The notes beneath the pieces were generated by a model, which ran no database searches, was not told the DNA's origin, and saw only the letters and a list, made by a program, of their open reading frames with translations. From contig NZ_JACEOG010000001.1 in NCBI RefSeq assembly GCF_013868155.1, positions 62,001 through 126,000 of the forward strand: DNA of 64,000 nucleotides. The letters run 5' to 3'. This stretch comes from Aeromicrobium phoceense. Its GTDB lineage: Bacteria; Actinomycetota; Actinomycetes; Propionibacteriales; Nocardioidaceae. Positions 8,668-18,910 of the stretch are shown in pieces. Numbering within the stretch: position 1 is the stretch's first letter; every line of letters starts with the position of its first letter. A program made the position numbers and the translations under genes.

Positions 8668-9870
8668 TCAACGACGCTCGATGGCCGTCAAGGGGGCCCG
8701 GCAGGCGAGCGCCACGACGGAGGCCAGACCCAGGACGGCCGCGCAGACCACGATGTTCCCGCGGCTGCTGATCACGTCGGCGAGGAATCCGCCCGTGGCC
8801 GTCCCGAGCGCCACCCCCGCCAGCCCCCCGGTGGATCCCCAGGCGAAGACCTCGGTGACCCGGCCCTCCGGAGCCGCCCTCCCCAGGAGCTCGTAGAACG
8901 CGGCGAACATCGGTGCCGCCGGGAGGCCCGCGAGCACGAGAGCCAGGCCCAGGGTGAGTGGAGTGGTCGCCGCCGCGACGACCAGGTGCGTGAGCGCCAA
9001 TGCGGCCAGGAACAGCGTCAGGCGCCGGGTGAGACGGCTCCCTCCCCCGGCACGCAGGTTGATGAGCCCGCCGGCGAGGCTCCCCGCGGACCACAGCCCG
9101 TAGAAGACACCGATCAGGTGCGAGGCGTCGAGTTGCGCGGAACGGCGCACCACCGCGACCTCGAGGATCCCGATCGCGATCCCCACCGTGAACGTCACGG
9201 CGACGAGGATCCACACCGTCGCCGGGAACCGGCTCGGGGTTCCCATCACCGGGCGGCTGGACCGCCGAGAGGCCGCACGGGACTCCGGGGTCAGGGCGAA
9301 CACCGCGGTGAGCACCAGGATCAGGCCGGCCGCCAGGATCAGGGCCTCGTCCGTCCCTCGCACCGTCGCCCAGGTCACCACCGTCAAGGGTCCGAGGATG
9401 TAGGTGATCTCCTGCAGCGAGGCGTCCAGGGACAGCATCCGGCTCAGGTCCACCGGCCCCAGGCGCTCATTCCAGATCGCCCGAGCGCAGACGGCCAGAG
9501 GTGGCTGGGCCAGGCCGGTGGCCGCCGCCAGGGCCACCGGCACCGCGGGACCGCTGCCGTGCGGCAGGGCGGCCAGCCCGATCATCATCGTCACGGCCAT
9601 CACGCTGACCATCGACAGCGGCACGGGCTGGCCCCACCGGTCGATGCTTCGACCGACGACCGGCGCCCCCACCGCCATCCCGAGCGCGAACGCGGCCGCC
9701 ATCAGCCCGCTCACCGTGTAGCTGAGGCCCAGGCTGAGGCCGTGCAGCACGATCACCAGTCCGAGCGCACCGGCCGGAACCCTGGCCAGGAAGCCGAGGA
9801 CCAGCGTCCGAACGGCGGCAGCCGGTAGTCCGAGAATCTGGGCGGTCGCCGGGCCACGCACCTCGGTCAT
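8668..9870 (-). CDS. Major facilitator superfamily transporter
   Basis: About 400 residues with roughly 12 hydrophobic membrane segments and an MFS loop motif (GRSIDRWGQ) after the second segment; a basic loop (SRAASRRSSRPV) separates the two six-helix halves. Probably exports a drug or metabolite; the substrate cannot be read. I chose the ATG at 9870 because CGAGG lies 8 bases before it; the frame extends upstream to 9894 and 9975, but those starts add non-homologous-looking residues. It converges on tetR with 16 bases between stops. Confidence 0.88.
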   Translation of the reverse strand: MTEVRGPATAQILGLPAAAVRTLVLGFLARVPAGALGLVIVLHGLSLGLSYTVSGLMAAAFALGMAVGAPVVGRSIDRWGQPVPLSMVSVMAVTMMIGLAALPHGSGPAVPVALAAATGLAQPPLAVCARAIWNERLGPVDLSRMLSLDASLQEITYILGPLTVVTWATVRGTDEALILAAGLILVLTAVFALTPESRAASRRSSRPVMGTPSRFPATVWILVAVTFTVGIAIGILEVAVVRRSAQLDASHLIGVFYGLWSAGSLAGGLINLRAGGGSRLTRRLTLFLAALALTHLVVAAATTPLTLGLALVLAGLPAAPMFAAFYELLGRAAPEGRVTEVFAWGSTGGLAGVALGTATGGFLADVISSRGNIVVCAAVLGLASVVALACRAPLTAIERR

Positions 9871-10041
9871 GACGACCTCGGTCGTCCGGTGCATCTCCCG
9901 AGGAGCGCGGGTGACCGCATGATCGTCACCTGGCACTCCTCCTGGACGCATCGTTTCCACGACCGGGTGAGCCACGTCACCCGTCGGTCGGGATCACCAT
10001 ACTTGAGTTCCGTTTCAACTTGGACGTCTCCGGGCGCGAAG

Positions 10042-10082
10042 AAAGGGCCCGCGACGCCGGGGGGATGCGTCGCGGGCCCTTT
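10042..10082 (-). terminator. Strong hairpin terminator after yceI
   Basis: AAAGGGCCCGCGACGC (10042-10057) and GCGTCGCGGGCCCTTT (10067-10082) form a perfect 16-base stem with a 9-base loop. On the minus strand it starts 15 bases after the YceI stop; the terminal AAA/TTT gives a short T-tract. Confidence 0.85.
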
Positions 10083-10097
10083 CGGACTGGGTGCAGG

Positions 10098-10634
10098 TCA
10101 GGCCTGCAGGACCGCCTCGGCGTTGATCTGCAGCGAGATCTTGTCGCCGATCATGACCTTGTCGCCCTCGAGCGGGATGTTGAAGTCGATGCCGAACTCC
10201 TTGCGGCTGATCTGACCGGTGGCCTCGACGCCGATGCGCGTGCCGCCCCACGGATCCTTGCCCTCGCCGAGGAACTCGACCGCGAGCTCGACGGGCTTGG
10301 TGACGTCCTTGATGGTCAGGTCGCCGGTGACGACGAAGTCGGTATCGCCCTTGCGCACGACGCCGGTGGACACGAACGTCATCGTCGGGGTGCTCTCGAC
10401 GTTGAAGAAGTCACCCGAGCGCAGGTGGTTGTCACGGTCGGCGGTGCCGGTGTTGATCGAGGAGAGATCGATCGTCGCGGTCGCGGTGGACGCGGTGACG
10501 TCCTCGCCGGTGACGATGGTGCCCTCGAACTTCTCGAACTTGCCGCGCACCTTGCTCATGATGTGGCGCACGGTGAAGCCGATCTCCGTGTGCGTGGGGT
10601 CCAGCTGCCAGGTGCCCGTGGTGATGTCGCTCAT
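10098..10634 (-). CDS. YceI family lipid-binding protein
   Basis: 178-residue YceI/lipocalin-like beta-barrel; family members bind polyisoprenoid or fatty-acyl chains. The start TWQLDPTHTEIGFTVRH is the characteristic family N-terminus, and the rest (DLTIKDVTKPV, GGTRIGVEATG) fits the fold. There is no signal peptide, so it should be cytoplasmic, unlike E. coli YceI. ATG at 10634 has GGAG upstream. It is divergent from a MarR regulator, with two related palindromes in the gap. Confidence 0.93.
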   Translation of the reverse strand: MSDITTGTWQLDPTHTEIGFTVRHIMSKVRGKFEKFEGTIVTGEDVTASTATATIDLSSINTGTADRDNHLRSGDFFNVESTPTMTFVSTGVVRKGDTDFVVTGDLTIKDVTKPVELAVEFLGEGKDPWGGTRIGVEATGQISRKEFGIDFNIPLEGDKVMIGDKISLQINAEAVLQA

Positions 10635-10667
10635 GAATTCTCCTGAAGTCTGTGGGTTCGATCATGC

Positions 10668-10718
10668 TGTTGATCGTTCAACAAGTTTGACTCTACAGCA
10701 TGATTGAACTTTCAATCA
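10668..10718. promoter_or_regulatory. Two MarR-type operators between yceI and marR
   Basis: TGTTGA-TCGT-TCAACA at 10668-10683 and TGATTGA-ACTT-TCAATCA at 10701-10718 are perfect inverted repeats with the same 4-base spacing and the shared core TTGA-N4-TCAA. Their centres are 34 bases apart, about three helical turns. They lie 34 bases from the yceI start and 28 bases from the marR start, so both promoters should be covered. Confidence 0.75.
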
Positions 10719-10745
10719 AGTCGTTGAAGATGTAAACTAGTTCAC

Positions 10746-11234
10746 ATGAGTGATCTGCCCATCGCCACCGTCAACGACACGCGCTGGCTCGACGAGACCC
10801 AACAGAGCGCGTGGCGCTCGTTCCTGGGCGGCACGACCGTGCTGATGGACCGCCTCGACCGCGACCTGCGCACCGAGCACGGCCTCTCGATGTCGGAGTA
10901 CGAGATCCTCGTGCGGCTCTCCGAGGCACCCGACCGGTCGATCCGGATGGCCGACCTCGCCGCGGCGCTGTCGCACTCGCGCAGCCGCATCACCCACACG
11001 ATCAGCCGGCTCGAGCGCGACGGCATCGTCCTGCGCATCCAGTGCGGCACCGACGGCCGCGGCGTCACCGCCGTGCTCACCGACAAGGGGTTCGAGCTGC
11101 TCGCCACCGCGGCCCACACCCATGTGCGTGGCGTACGCGAGTACCTGATCGACCAGTGCTCCGACGAGGACCTCGCGGCCACCAAGCGCGTGATGGACGC
11201 GATCCAGGACGCGATCGGCGGCCGCGTCTTCTAG
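10746..11234 (+). CDS. MarR family regulator
   Basis: 162-residue winged-helix regulator. Helix-turn-helix SIRMADLAAALSHSRSRITH is followed by the wing (LRIQCGTDGRGVTAVLTDKG), whose DGRG-x3-LT pattern is diagnostic for MarR. The divergent yceI gene and paired palindromes imply local control, probably lifted by a lipid, phenolic or oxidant ligand. ATG at 10746 fits the family N-terminus. Confidence 0.92.
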   Translation: MSDLPIATVNDTRWLDETQQSAWRSFLGGTTVLMDRLDRDLRTEHGLSMSEYEILVRLSEAPDRSIRMADLAAALSHSRSRITHTISRLERDGIVLRIQCGTDGRGVTAVLTDKGFELLATAAHTHVRGVREYLIDQCSDEDLAATKRVMDAIQDAIGGRVF

Positions 11235-11260
11235 GTCGCGGGACCGGCTCCTCGCATCCT

Positions 11261-11313
11261 GACGAGGTTTCGAGGCTTCGGGCGCGAAGCGCCCTCGCAC
11301 CTCAACCACCTCG
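11261..11313. repeat. REP-like palindromic intergenic element
   Basis: The gap between converging marR and ettA holds CGAGGTTTCGAGGC, an inner hairpin GGCGC-GAA-GCGCC (11281-11293) and CACCTCAACCACCTCG. Nocardioidaceae and relatives carry many intergenic copies of elements reading GGTTGAGGTG...CCTCGAAACC, from memory. Only one copy is visible here, so its repeated nature is inferred. Confidence 0.5.
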
Positions 11314-11346
11314 AGCGGTCGCCCGCAGAGCGAGCTCGGCCCTCGG

Positions 11347-13029
<1,683 letters not shown>

Positions 13030-13080
13030 GATGTCCCCCAGCCTAGCGAGAACACCGGCACCCCGGCCGACCGGCAGCGG

Positions 13081-14679
13081 TCAGCGGCCGGCGGTGGCCA
13101 GGCCGTTGCGCCAGCGGTCGTACCGGTCGAGTTCGCTGCGCAGCCGCGCGACGACGATGCGCTCGGTGGTGCGGTTGATCGCCTCGGTGAGCTTCTTCTC
13201 GGCCCGCGCACCGGCCCGGCGCGCGCCCACACCGCCCAGCCAGCGCGAGACCAGCGTCAGGATCACCCCGAACAGCAGTCCCCCGGCTACTAGCAGCAGC
13301 GGCAGGCTCAGGCCGAGGGGGCGCGGCGCACCCTCCCACGGGTCGGGCTCCACCAGGCCGAAGATCGAGGCCACGGCCCAGCCCGCTCCGGCGATGACGG
13401 CGAGGAACGTGAACCACTGGAGGGCGCCGACGGCGGTCCACCACAGCGGCTGGCGCTTGATGCCCAGGTCGACCCCGGCCACCGCCTCGTCGAGCTCGTC
13501 GATCACGTCGCGGGCACCCTCGCCCACGATCGCGTCGATCACCGAGGCGCGCCAGGGGCGCGACATGCCCTCGGTGGCCACCTCGGTGGCCTCACGCAGG
13601 GCCAGGTCGGCGCGGGCGCGCTGCACCGAGGGCGAGATGGGCATGGTGTCGGCGACCGCGTCGCGTGCCGAGCGGCCGAAGCCGAGCTCGCGCAGCGGGT
13701 CGTGGCGCAGCCGTCCCACCCAGCCGATCAGCGGCCAGTCGGTGGCGACGACGGCACGGCGGGCCATCGAGTCCTCCACGGCGTCGGCGATCTGCGGCAC
13801 GCCGGCACAGGCGACGAACGTCTCGACCAGGGAGTCGCGGACGGGGCGCTCGAGACCGGGCACCGGCTCGACTCCCCCGGCCTCGGCCAGCCGCCGGGCG
13901 ACCTGCCGGACGTCGCCGACGAGGCGCGCCTGCGAGGCCCGCTTGGACTTGATGCGCCGGCCGATCTCGGCCCGCAGCTCGGGCAGACCGGCGCCGGTGA
14001 CGGCACTCGTGGCGATGACGGGAACGCCCGCGAAGCCCTCGCGCTCGAGGATCAGCTCGAGGTCGTCCATGGCCATCTTCAGGTCGGTCTCGTTCAGCCG
14101 GTCGGCTTGGTTCAGCACCACCAGCGACGCGTCCGCGTGCGTGGCCAGCGGCGTGATGTAGCGCGCGTGGATCGCGGAGTCGGCGTACTTCTGCGGATCG
14201 AGGACCCACACGAACAGGTCGGCGTAGCGCGCGACGTGGTCGACGACCTCCTGGTTGGACGTGACGACCGAGTCGTGGTCGGGCAGGTCGAGCAGGACGA
14301 GCCCCTCGAAGGCGTCGTCGCGCGGGGCATCGAGCACGCTGCGACGGGTGATCTGGTCACGGCGGGCGACGCCGATCCAGTCGAGCAGCTCGGTGGCGCC
14401 GGCCGGCCCCCACGCGCAGGCCAGGGGGGTGGAGGTGGTGGGCCGCAGGTAGCCGACCTCGGCCAGCTCGAGCCCCGCCAGGCGGTTGAACAGCGAGGAC
14501 TTGCCCGAGCCGGTGGAGCCCGCGAGCACGACGACCGTGTGCTGGGTCGACAGGTCGAGACGCTCCTGGGCGTGCGTGAACGTGGCCTCGGCCGGACCCG
14601 CGAGGGCGGGATCGATCACGTCACCGGCGGCCTCGATGGCCGACTTCAGCGCAGTGACCCGCTCGTCCAACGCGCTCAT
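13081..14679 (-). CDS. Membrane-associated GTPase (YfjP/dynamin-like), copy 1
   Basis: 532-residue P-loop GTPase. G1 GSTGSGKSS at residues 54-62, G3 DLPDHDS at 131-137 and G4 NQADR near 181 are intact. A pair of hydrophobic segments near residues 420-440 and 455-478 (about 13250-13420) suggests a membrane hairpin, followed by a basic helical tail. Function is not established; bacterial relatives are linked to membrane remodelling or ribosome/septum functions. It lies 79 bases after a second GTPase of the same general design on the same strand, so the two may work as a heteromeric pair. Confidence 0.85.
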   Translation of the reverse strand: MSALDERVTALKSAIEAAGDVIDPALAGPAEATFTHAQERLDLSTQHTVVVLAGSTGSGKSSLFNRLAGLELAEVGYLRPTTSTPLACAWGPAGATELLDWIGVARRDQITRRSVLDAPRDDAFEGLVLLDLPDHDSVVTSNQEVVDHVARYADLFVWVLDPQKYADSAIHARYITPLATHADASLVVLNQADRLNETDLKMAMDDLELILEREGFAGVPVIATSAVTGAGLPELRAEIGRRIKSKRASQARLVGDVRQVARRLAEAGGVEPVPGLERPVRDSLVETFVACAGVPQIADAVEDSMARRAVVATDWPLIGWVGRLRHDPLRELGFGRSARDAVADTMPISPSVQRARADLALREATEVATEGMSRPWRASVIDAIVGEGARDVIDELDEAVAGVDLGIKRQPLWWTAVGALQWFTFLAVIAGAGWAVASIFGLVEPDPWEGAPRPLGLSLPLLLVAGGLLFGVILTLVSRWLGGVGARRAGARAEKKLTEAINRTTERIVVARLRSELDRYDRWRNGLATAGR

Positions 14680-14758
14680 CGCGCCACCGCCTCGGAAAGT
14701 GCAGGGTAGGCCGGTGTCGCGATTCGTGATTCGGAATGGTTCGCTCGCTGGCGCTCAC

Positions 14759-16486
14759 TCATCGAACCCTCCTCCCCCGGGGTGCGTCGACCGAGTCGAC
14801 CGCCGACTGGAGGCGCCAGTGCGCGGCCTCGAGGGCGTCGGGGTCGGGCAGCAGGTCGAGGTAGCGCTCGGCCTCGGACTCCAAGAGGTCCTCCAGTCGA
14901 CGGGAGAGGTCGCGCCCGGCCTGCTCGGCCAGCGCACGGACGGCCTGGTCGCCGAAGACAGCGTTGAGCACGGCCTGTCCGGCCGCGGCGGTGCCGCCCG
15001 CGATGCCGATCTCGGCGCCGGTGAGCCCAGCGGTGCCGGCGAAGACCACGACCATGAGCGTGACGCCCGTGGCGTTGACGCCGAGCGACAGCGCGCGGGC
15101 CTTGGACTTCTTGTCGGCACCCTGCTCGGCCACGAGCTCGAACACCGCCTCGCGCCACTCGCGCGCGATGCGCTCGGCACGGACCCGCACGTCGCGGGAC
15201 GCCCGGTCGAGGCCGCGCTGGCTGTCGAGCAGGACGTGCCCGGCCTCGGAGGCGTCCCACGCCCGCGCGACCTCCTCGGCCGCACGCTCGGCGCGGTCGA
15301 GGATCAGCAGGTGCAGGCCCGAGACGGCGGCCTCCTCGACCTCCTCCGGCGTGGTGGGCTTGCGCCGGAAGATCCGGTCGCGCCACGTGCCGACGGTGCG
15401 CTCGAGCTTGCGGAAGATCTCGCCGGAGCCGACGAAGTCCTGCCAGCGGGCCAGCACCTCGCCCCGCAGCATCGAGCCGTCGGTGGCGGCGGTCATCAGG
15501 TCGGCGTGCGACGCCAAGTACACCGACTCGACGTCCTTGCGCAGCTGCGCGGCCGCGTCGACCTGGCGCGTGAGGGCCGTCTCGAGCAGGCGGGACGACT
15601 CGATGTCGTGCAGGATCGCGCCCTGCAGGGTCTTGAGGACGATCTCGCGGCGCTGGGCCTCGTCGTCGGCGAGCGCGCGCAGCCACGAGACGACCGGGGC
15701 GACGTCATCGGGCGGCAGGACGCCCTCGGCGTCGGGCGTGGACTCGGGCACCGAGAACAGCGCGACGTCGGCCAGGCCGTGCTCGCTGAGCATCCGCGCG
15801 AGGTGACGGCGCACCTCGACGAGCGCCTCCGGCGACGTGCGGTCCAGCACCACGGCGATCGAGGCGCTCCGGTCGGCGGCCCGGCGCAGGTAGTCCCACG
15901 GGACCTGGTCGGCGTAGCGCGCCGCCGACGTGACGAAGAGCCACAGGTCGGCGGCACCCAGCAGCTGCTCGGCCATGTCGCGGTTGGTCTCGTCGATCGA
16001 GTCGAAGTCGGGGGCGTCGAGCACGGCCACGCCGGGCCACAGGGTGGAGCTGGCGATCTGGCGGATCGTGTTGGCGCGACGGCTGTTCGAGCCGGTGCGG
16101 ACGACCTCGGGAAGGATGCGACCCGACCGGAACCACTCGGTGTCGGCGGGGTGGTGGACCAGCACCGGGGTGCGGGTGGTGGGGCGCAGGACGCCCGTCG
16201 CGGAGACGCGCCGGCCGACGATGGAGTTGACCAGGGTGGACTTGCCGGCACCGGTCGAACCGCCCACGACGACCAGCAGCGGCGCACCGATGTGCTCGAG
16301 CCGGGGTACGACGTAGTCGCCGAGTTGCTCGGCGATCTCTCGTTGCAGTGCCCGGTCGCGCTCGACGCCGGGCACCTCGAGTTCCAAGGGCATGGAGACA
16401 ACGGCCGACGCCAGCGCCGACAGGCCCTGGAGCAAACCGTTCTCGACCATGGCCTCGCGCTGGGGAATTGCGGTCGGCTCAGTCAT
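14759..16486 (-). CDS. Membrane-associated GTPase (dynamin-like), copy 2
   Basis: 575 residues. G1 GSTGAGKST at 76-84 and G3 LDAPDFDS near 160; the G4 position reads VLDRTSPEA rather than NKxD, so base specificity may be relaxed. Long helical regions follow (alternating charged and Leu/Ala residues), then a hydrophobic hairpin near 465-505 (TGVTLMVVVFAGTAG, IGIAGGTAAAGQAVLNAVFG), giving the layout of bacterial dynamin-like proteins. First gene of the pair; ATG at 16486. Specific role unknown. Confidence 0.85.
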   Translation of the reverse strand: MTEPTAIPQREAMVENGLLQGLSALASAVVSMPLELEVPGVERDRALQREIAEQLGDYVVPRLEHIGAPLLVVVGGSTGAGKSTLVNSIVGRRVSATGVLRPTTRTPVLVHHPADTEWFRSGRILPEVVRTGSNSRRANTIRQIASSTLWPGVAVLDAPDFDSIDETNRDMAEQLLGAADLWLFVTSAARYADQVPWDYLRRAADRSASIAVVLDRTSPEALVEVRRHLARMLSEHGLADVALFSVPESTPDAEGVLPPDDVAPVVSWLRALADDEAQRREIVLKTLQGAILHDIESSRLLETALTRQVDAAAQLRKDVESVYLASHADLMTAATDGSMLRGEVLARWQDFVGSGEIFRKLERTVGTWRDRIFRRKPTTPEEVEEAAVSGLHLLILDRAERAAEEVARAWDASEAGHVLLDSQRGLDRASRDVRVRAERIAREWREAVFELVAEQGADKKSKARALSLGVNATGVTLMVVVFAGTAGLTGAEIGIAGGTAAAGQAVLNAVFGDQAVRALAEQAGRDLSRRLEDLLESEAERYLDLLPDPDALEAAHWRLQSAVDSVDAPRGRRVR

Positions 16487-16554
16487 CTCAGATCACTACG
16501 AATGGTAGTCGAGTCGACGCCCCCGGGCGTCCCATTCGACACTTGCGACACAGA

Positions 16555-16731
16555 TCAGGAGACGTCGAGCGGACGCGCCTCGTCGACCAGCATGACCGGG
16601 ACGTCGCGGCGAACCGGGTACGCGAGGGCGCATCCGTTGCACACGAGCTCGTCGGCCTGCGCGTCCACGAACAGGCCGGAGCGGCACTGCGGGCACACCA
16701 GGATCTCGACGAGGGCTGGATCGAGGTTCAC
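16555..16731 (-). CDS. Trm112-like zinc-ribbon protein
   Basis: 58-residue protein with two CxxC pairs (Cys13/Cys16 and Cys31/Cys34) and the family pattern LVCPQCRSGL...LVCNGCALAYPVR, ending in a VPVMLVDEA segment. Eukaryotic Trm112 activates methyltransferases; bacterial versions are generally small zinc proteins of unknown partner. GTG start at 16731 overlaps the DUF3499 stop in GTGA, so it is translationally coupled to it. Confidence 0.85.
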   Translation of the reverse strand: MNLDPALVEILVCPQCRSGLFVDAQADELVCNGCALAYPVRRDVPVMLVDEARPLDVS

Positions 16732-17078
16732 GGGACCACCGTAGCCGAGTCGTCGCGCACCAGCCGCAGCACGGGCGAGGCCTCGTCGGGGGTGTGCTCG
16801 GGGGCCGGGCGGCCGGCCTCGCGGACGGCCTCGGCGAGTGCGACCAGATCGTCGTGCGTGGGCTCGGGCTCGGTGAACTCCGGAGCCAGCCGCACGACGC
16901 TCCACCCCTGCGGCGCGGAGAGACGCTCGGCGTGTCGCGAGCACAGGTCGTACGCATGGGGCTCGGCATAGGTCGCCAGCGGACCGAGCACGGCCACCGA
17001 GTCGGCGTACACGTACGTCAAGGTGGCCACCGCGGAGTTCGGGCAGCCTGCGCGCGAGCATCGACGTTGCAGTCCCAC
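16728..17078 (-). CDS. DUF3499 family zinc-binding protein
   Basis: 116 residues. Cys7 and Cys12 (RRCSRAGC) with Cys46 and His49 (DLCSRHAE) make a likely zinc site. The sequence TLTYVYADSVAVLGPLATY is the actinobacterial DUF3499 hallmark. Function unknown. It usually travels with the metallopeptidase-like gene, DUF5719 and WhiB2, as here. Its start is divergent from the metallopeptidase-like gene, 49 bases away. Confidence 0.88.
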   Translation of the reverse strand: MGLQRRCSRAGCPNSAVATLTYVYADSVAVLGPLATYAEPHAYDLCSRHAERLSAPQGWSVVRLAPEFTEPEPTHDDLVALAEAVREAGRPAPEHTPDEASPVLRLVRDDSATVVP

Positions 17079-17127
17079 GAGGGCGAGGTTAACCCGCCGG
17101 CCCAGCCGCCCGCAGTAGGCTCACCGG

Positions 17128-17580
17128 ATGGCCAGCGAACCCGGACCCGCACCCGAGGTCCACGGCCCCCGCCCCGGCCGGGCGCGCGACCGTCGCGGCC
17201 GCGGTCCGCGGGGCGTGATGTCGCTGCCCGGCCCGCTCTCGCCGCGCGGGGCGCCGGCCCACCGCAACCCCCGCGAGGCCTTCGACGACCTCGTCGCCGA
17301 GGTGCTCACCCGGCTCGACCACCACTTCGCGCGCGAGCCCGACCACGTCGAGGTCGTCGTCGAGGAGGCTCCGCTGCTGCCGCCCGGCTGGGACGAGCCG
17401 GTGCCGCGCAGCATCGTGAACACGGCCCCCGGCGGCTTCCGCATCGTGATCTACCGGCTGCCCGTGGTCGGCCGATCCCGCACCGCCGCCGATCTCGAGG
17501 AGATGGTCTGGACCGTCCTGCTGACGCGGCTCGGCGAGGTCTGGCACCACGACCCCGAGGACCTCGACCCGCGCCTCTGA
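17128..17580 (+). CDS. Metallopeptidase-family (zincin-like) protein lacking HExxH
   Basis: 150 residues. After a basic Pro/Arg-rich N-terminus, the region from about residue 46 (NPREAFDDLVAEVLTRL) matches the small DUF1025/zincin-like fold. Where relatives have HE(I/V)xHH, this protein reads TVLLTRLGEVWHHDPEDLDP, so the first zinc ligands and catalytic Glu are missing. It is thus probably not an active protease. It is the only plus-strand gene in a minus-strand cluster and ends 7 bases from the converging DUF5719 stop. Confidence 0.8.
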   Translation: MASEPGPAPEVHGPRPGRARDRRGRGPRGVMSLPGPLSPRGAPAHRNPREAFDDLVAEVLTRLDHHFAREPDHVEVVVEEAPLLPPGWDEPVPRSIVNTAPGGFRIVIYRLPVVGRSRTAADLEEMVWTVLLTRLGEVWHHDPEDLDPRL

Positions 17581-17587
17581 GCGGCGC

Positions 17588-18910
17588 TCAGCGCACCGAG
17601 ACGCCCGGGGCGACCACCGAGACGGGCGCCGGGCGCACCGGCGTGGCGGCCACGCGGTCGCCGTCGGCCTGCCACGCCCCGGCCATCACCTGCTGCCCCT
17701 TCTTGGGCGTCAGCACGAGGTAGGCCGGTCGGCCCTCGGGCGCCGGGACGAGCGCCGAGGCGCCGGCCTGGAGCACCACCTGGCTCGTGCCGAGTGACTC
17801 CATCGAGGCCGAGAACGCCTCCACCTCGACCTCGGCCGCCTCCTTGCTCGTCAGCACGGTGCGCACTGCGGTGCCTCCGAGCCGGACGGGCACGATCGCG
17901 GGCCCGGCGAGCGAGGGAGCCGGCGCGATCCGCGCGACGTCGCCGTCGGTCTCGACCGTCGCCGAGGCCACCACCGGGAGGTCGGACGAGATCGCCAGCG
18001 AGGCGCGGTCGAGGTCGACCGAACCGGGGATCGCCACCACCCGCGTCGACTCGGGCTCGACCGCCACGTCCTCCAGCCCCTGGGCCGCGAAGGATCCCTC
18101 CGGGCCGCGCACCGCGACCGCGACGTGGGCCGTGGAGGTGCCGGGATTGACCAGGGCGAGGCGCGTGCCGTCGCCCTCGGGCAGACCGGCCAGCACCTGC
18201 TCGGTGGCGGGACCGGGTGCCGGCGTGAGGAGGTCGGCACCGCCCGGACCCGCGTCGAGGGCCATGGCCGTGAGCGAACCGCGCCGGCGGGACACGTGCG
18301 CCGCAACGGCTCCCTCGCCCGCGGCGACCTGGTCGACCTCGATCTCCCGTCGCTCCCCCGCCTCGACGACGAGACCCGAGGTGTCGAGCGACTGGATCGG
18401 GCCGTTCGTGCCCCACCACGTCAGGTCGGCGACGGCACGGTTCTCGCCGAGGTTGACCAGCGTGATCGTCGCGCCGGACCGTCCTCGGTCGCCGAGTCCG
18501 GTGAACCAGGCCTCGTCGACCACCGGCGGGCACGAGCCGAGCACGGCGTCGCCCCGCGTGGTTCCGGCGACGTAGCCGACCGAGCCGGAGCCCTCGCCGG
18601 ATTGCTCGAGCACGAGGGCGTCACCGCCCGGCTCGGCCGTGCGCCAACGGTCGGCCTGCGCCCACACGGGGTCGGCGGCCGCCTCCTTCGGGATGGGCCG
18701 GGCCACGGCCTCGGTGCCGGGCGCGACCTGGCCGGCGGCCACGGTCCAGCCCGATTGCACGGGGCAGGCCCAGACGGTCTGGCGCACCTCCACGGTCTGG
18801 CTGCCCCCGGCGACGACGGGCGGCTCCGGCTCGGGCACGAACCAGACCGCTCCGACGAGCAGGAGCGCGATCACGGGAAGGATGTAGCGCACGGGGAATC
18901 GCGTGGTCAT
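17588..18910 (-). CDS. DUF5719 family membrane-anchored extracellular protein
   Basis: About 440 residues. One N-terminal membrane segment (YILPVIALLLVGAVWFV, residues 8-24) then a long beta-rich extracellular region without enzyme motifs. The ATG at 18910 overlaps the glycosyltransferase stop in ATGA. The frame is open upstream to 19009 but that is shadow. In actinobacteria DUF5719 proteins sit directly after a large GT2 glycosyltransferase, so a role with that enzyme in an envelope polysaccharide is inferred. Function unknown. Confidence 0.85.
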   Translation of the reverse strand: MTTRFPVRYILPVIALLLVGAVWFVPEPEPPVVAGGSQTVEVRQTVWACPVQSGWTVAAGQVAPGTEAVARPIPKEAAADPVWAQADRWRTAEPGGDALVLEQSGEGSGSVGYVAGTTRGDAVLGSCPPVVDEAWFTGLGDRGRSGATITLVNLGENRAVADLTWWGTNGPIQSLDTSGLVVEAGERREIEVDQVAAGEGAVAAHVSRRRGSLTAMALDAGPGGADLLTPAPGPATEQVLAGLPEGDGTRLALVNPGTSTAHVAVAVRGPEGSFAAQGLEDVAVEPESTRVVAIPGSVDLDRASLAISSDLPVVASATVETDGDVARIAPAPSLAGPAIVPVRLGGTAVRTVLTSKEAAEVEVEAFSASMESLGTSQVVLQAGASALVPAPEGRPAYLVLTPKKGQQVMAGAWQADGDRVAATPVRPAPVSVVAPGVSVR

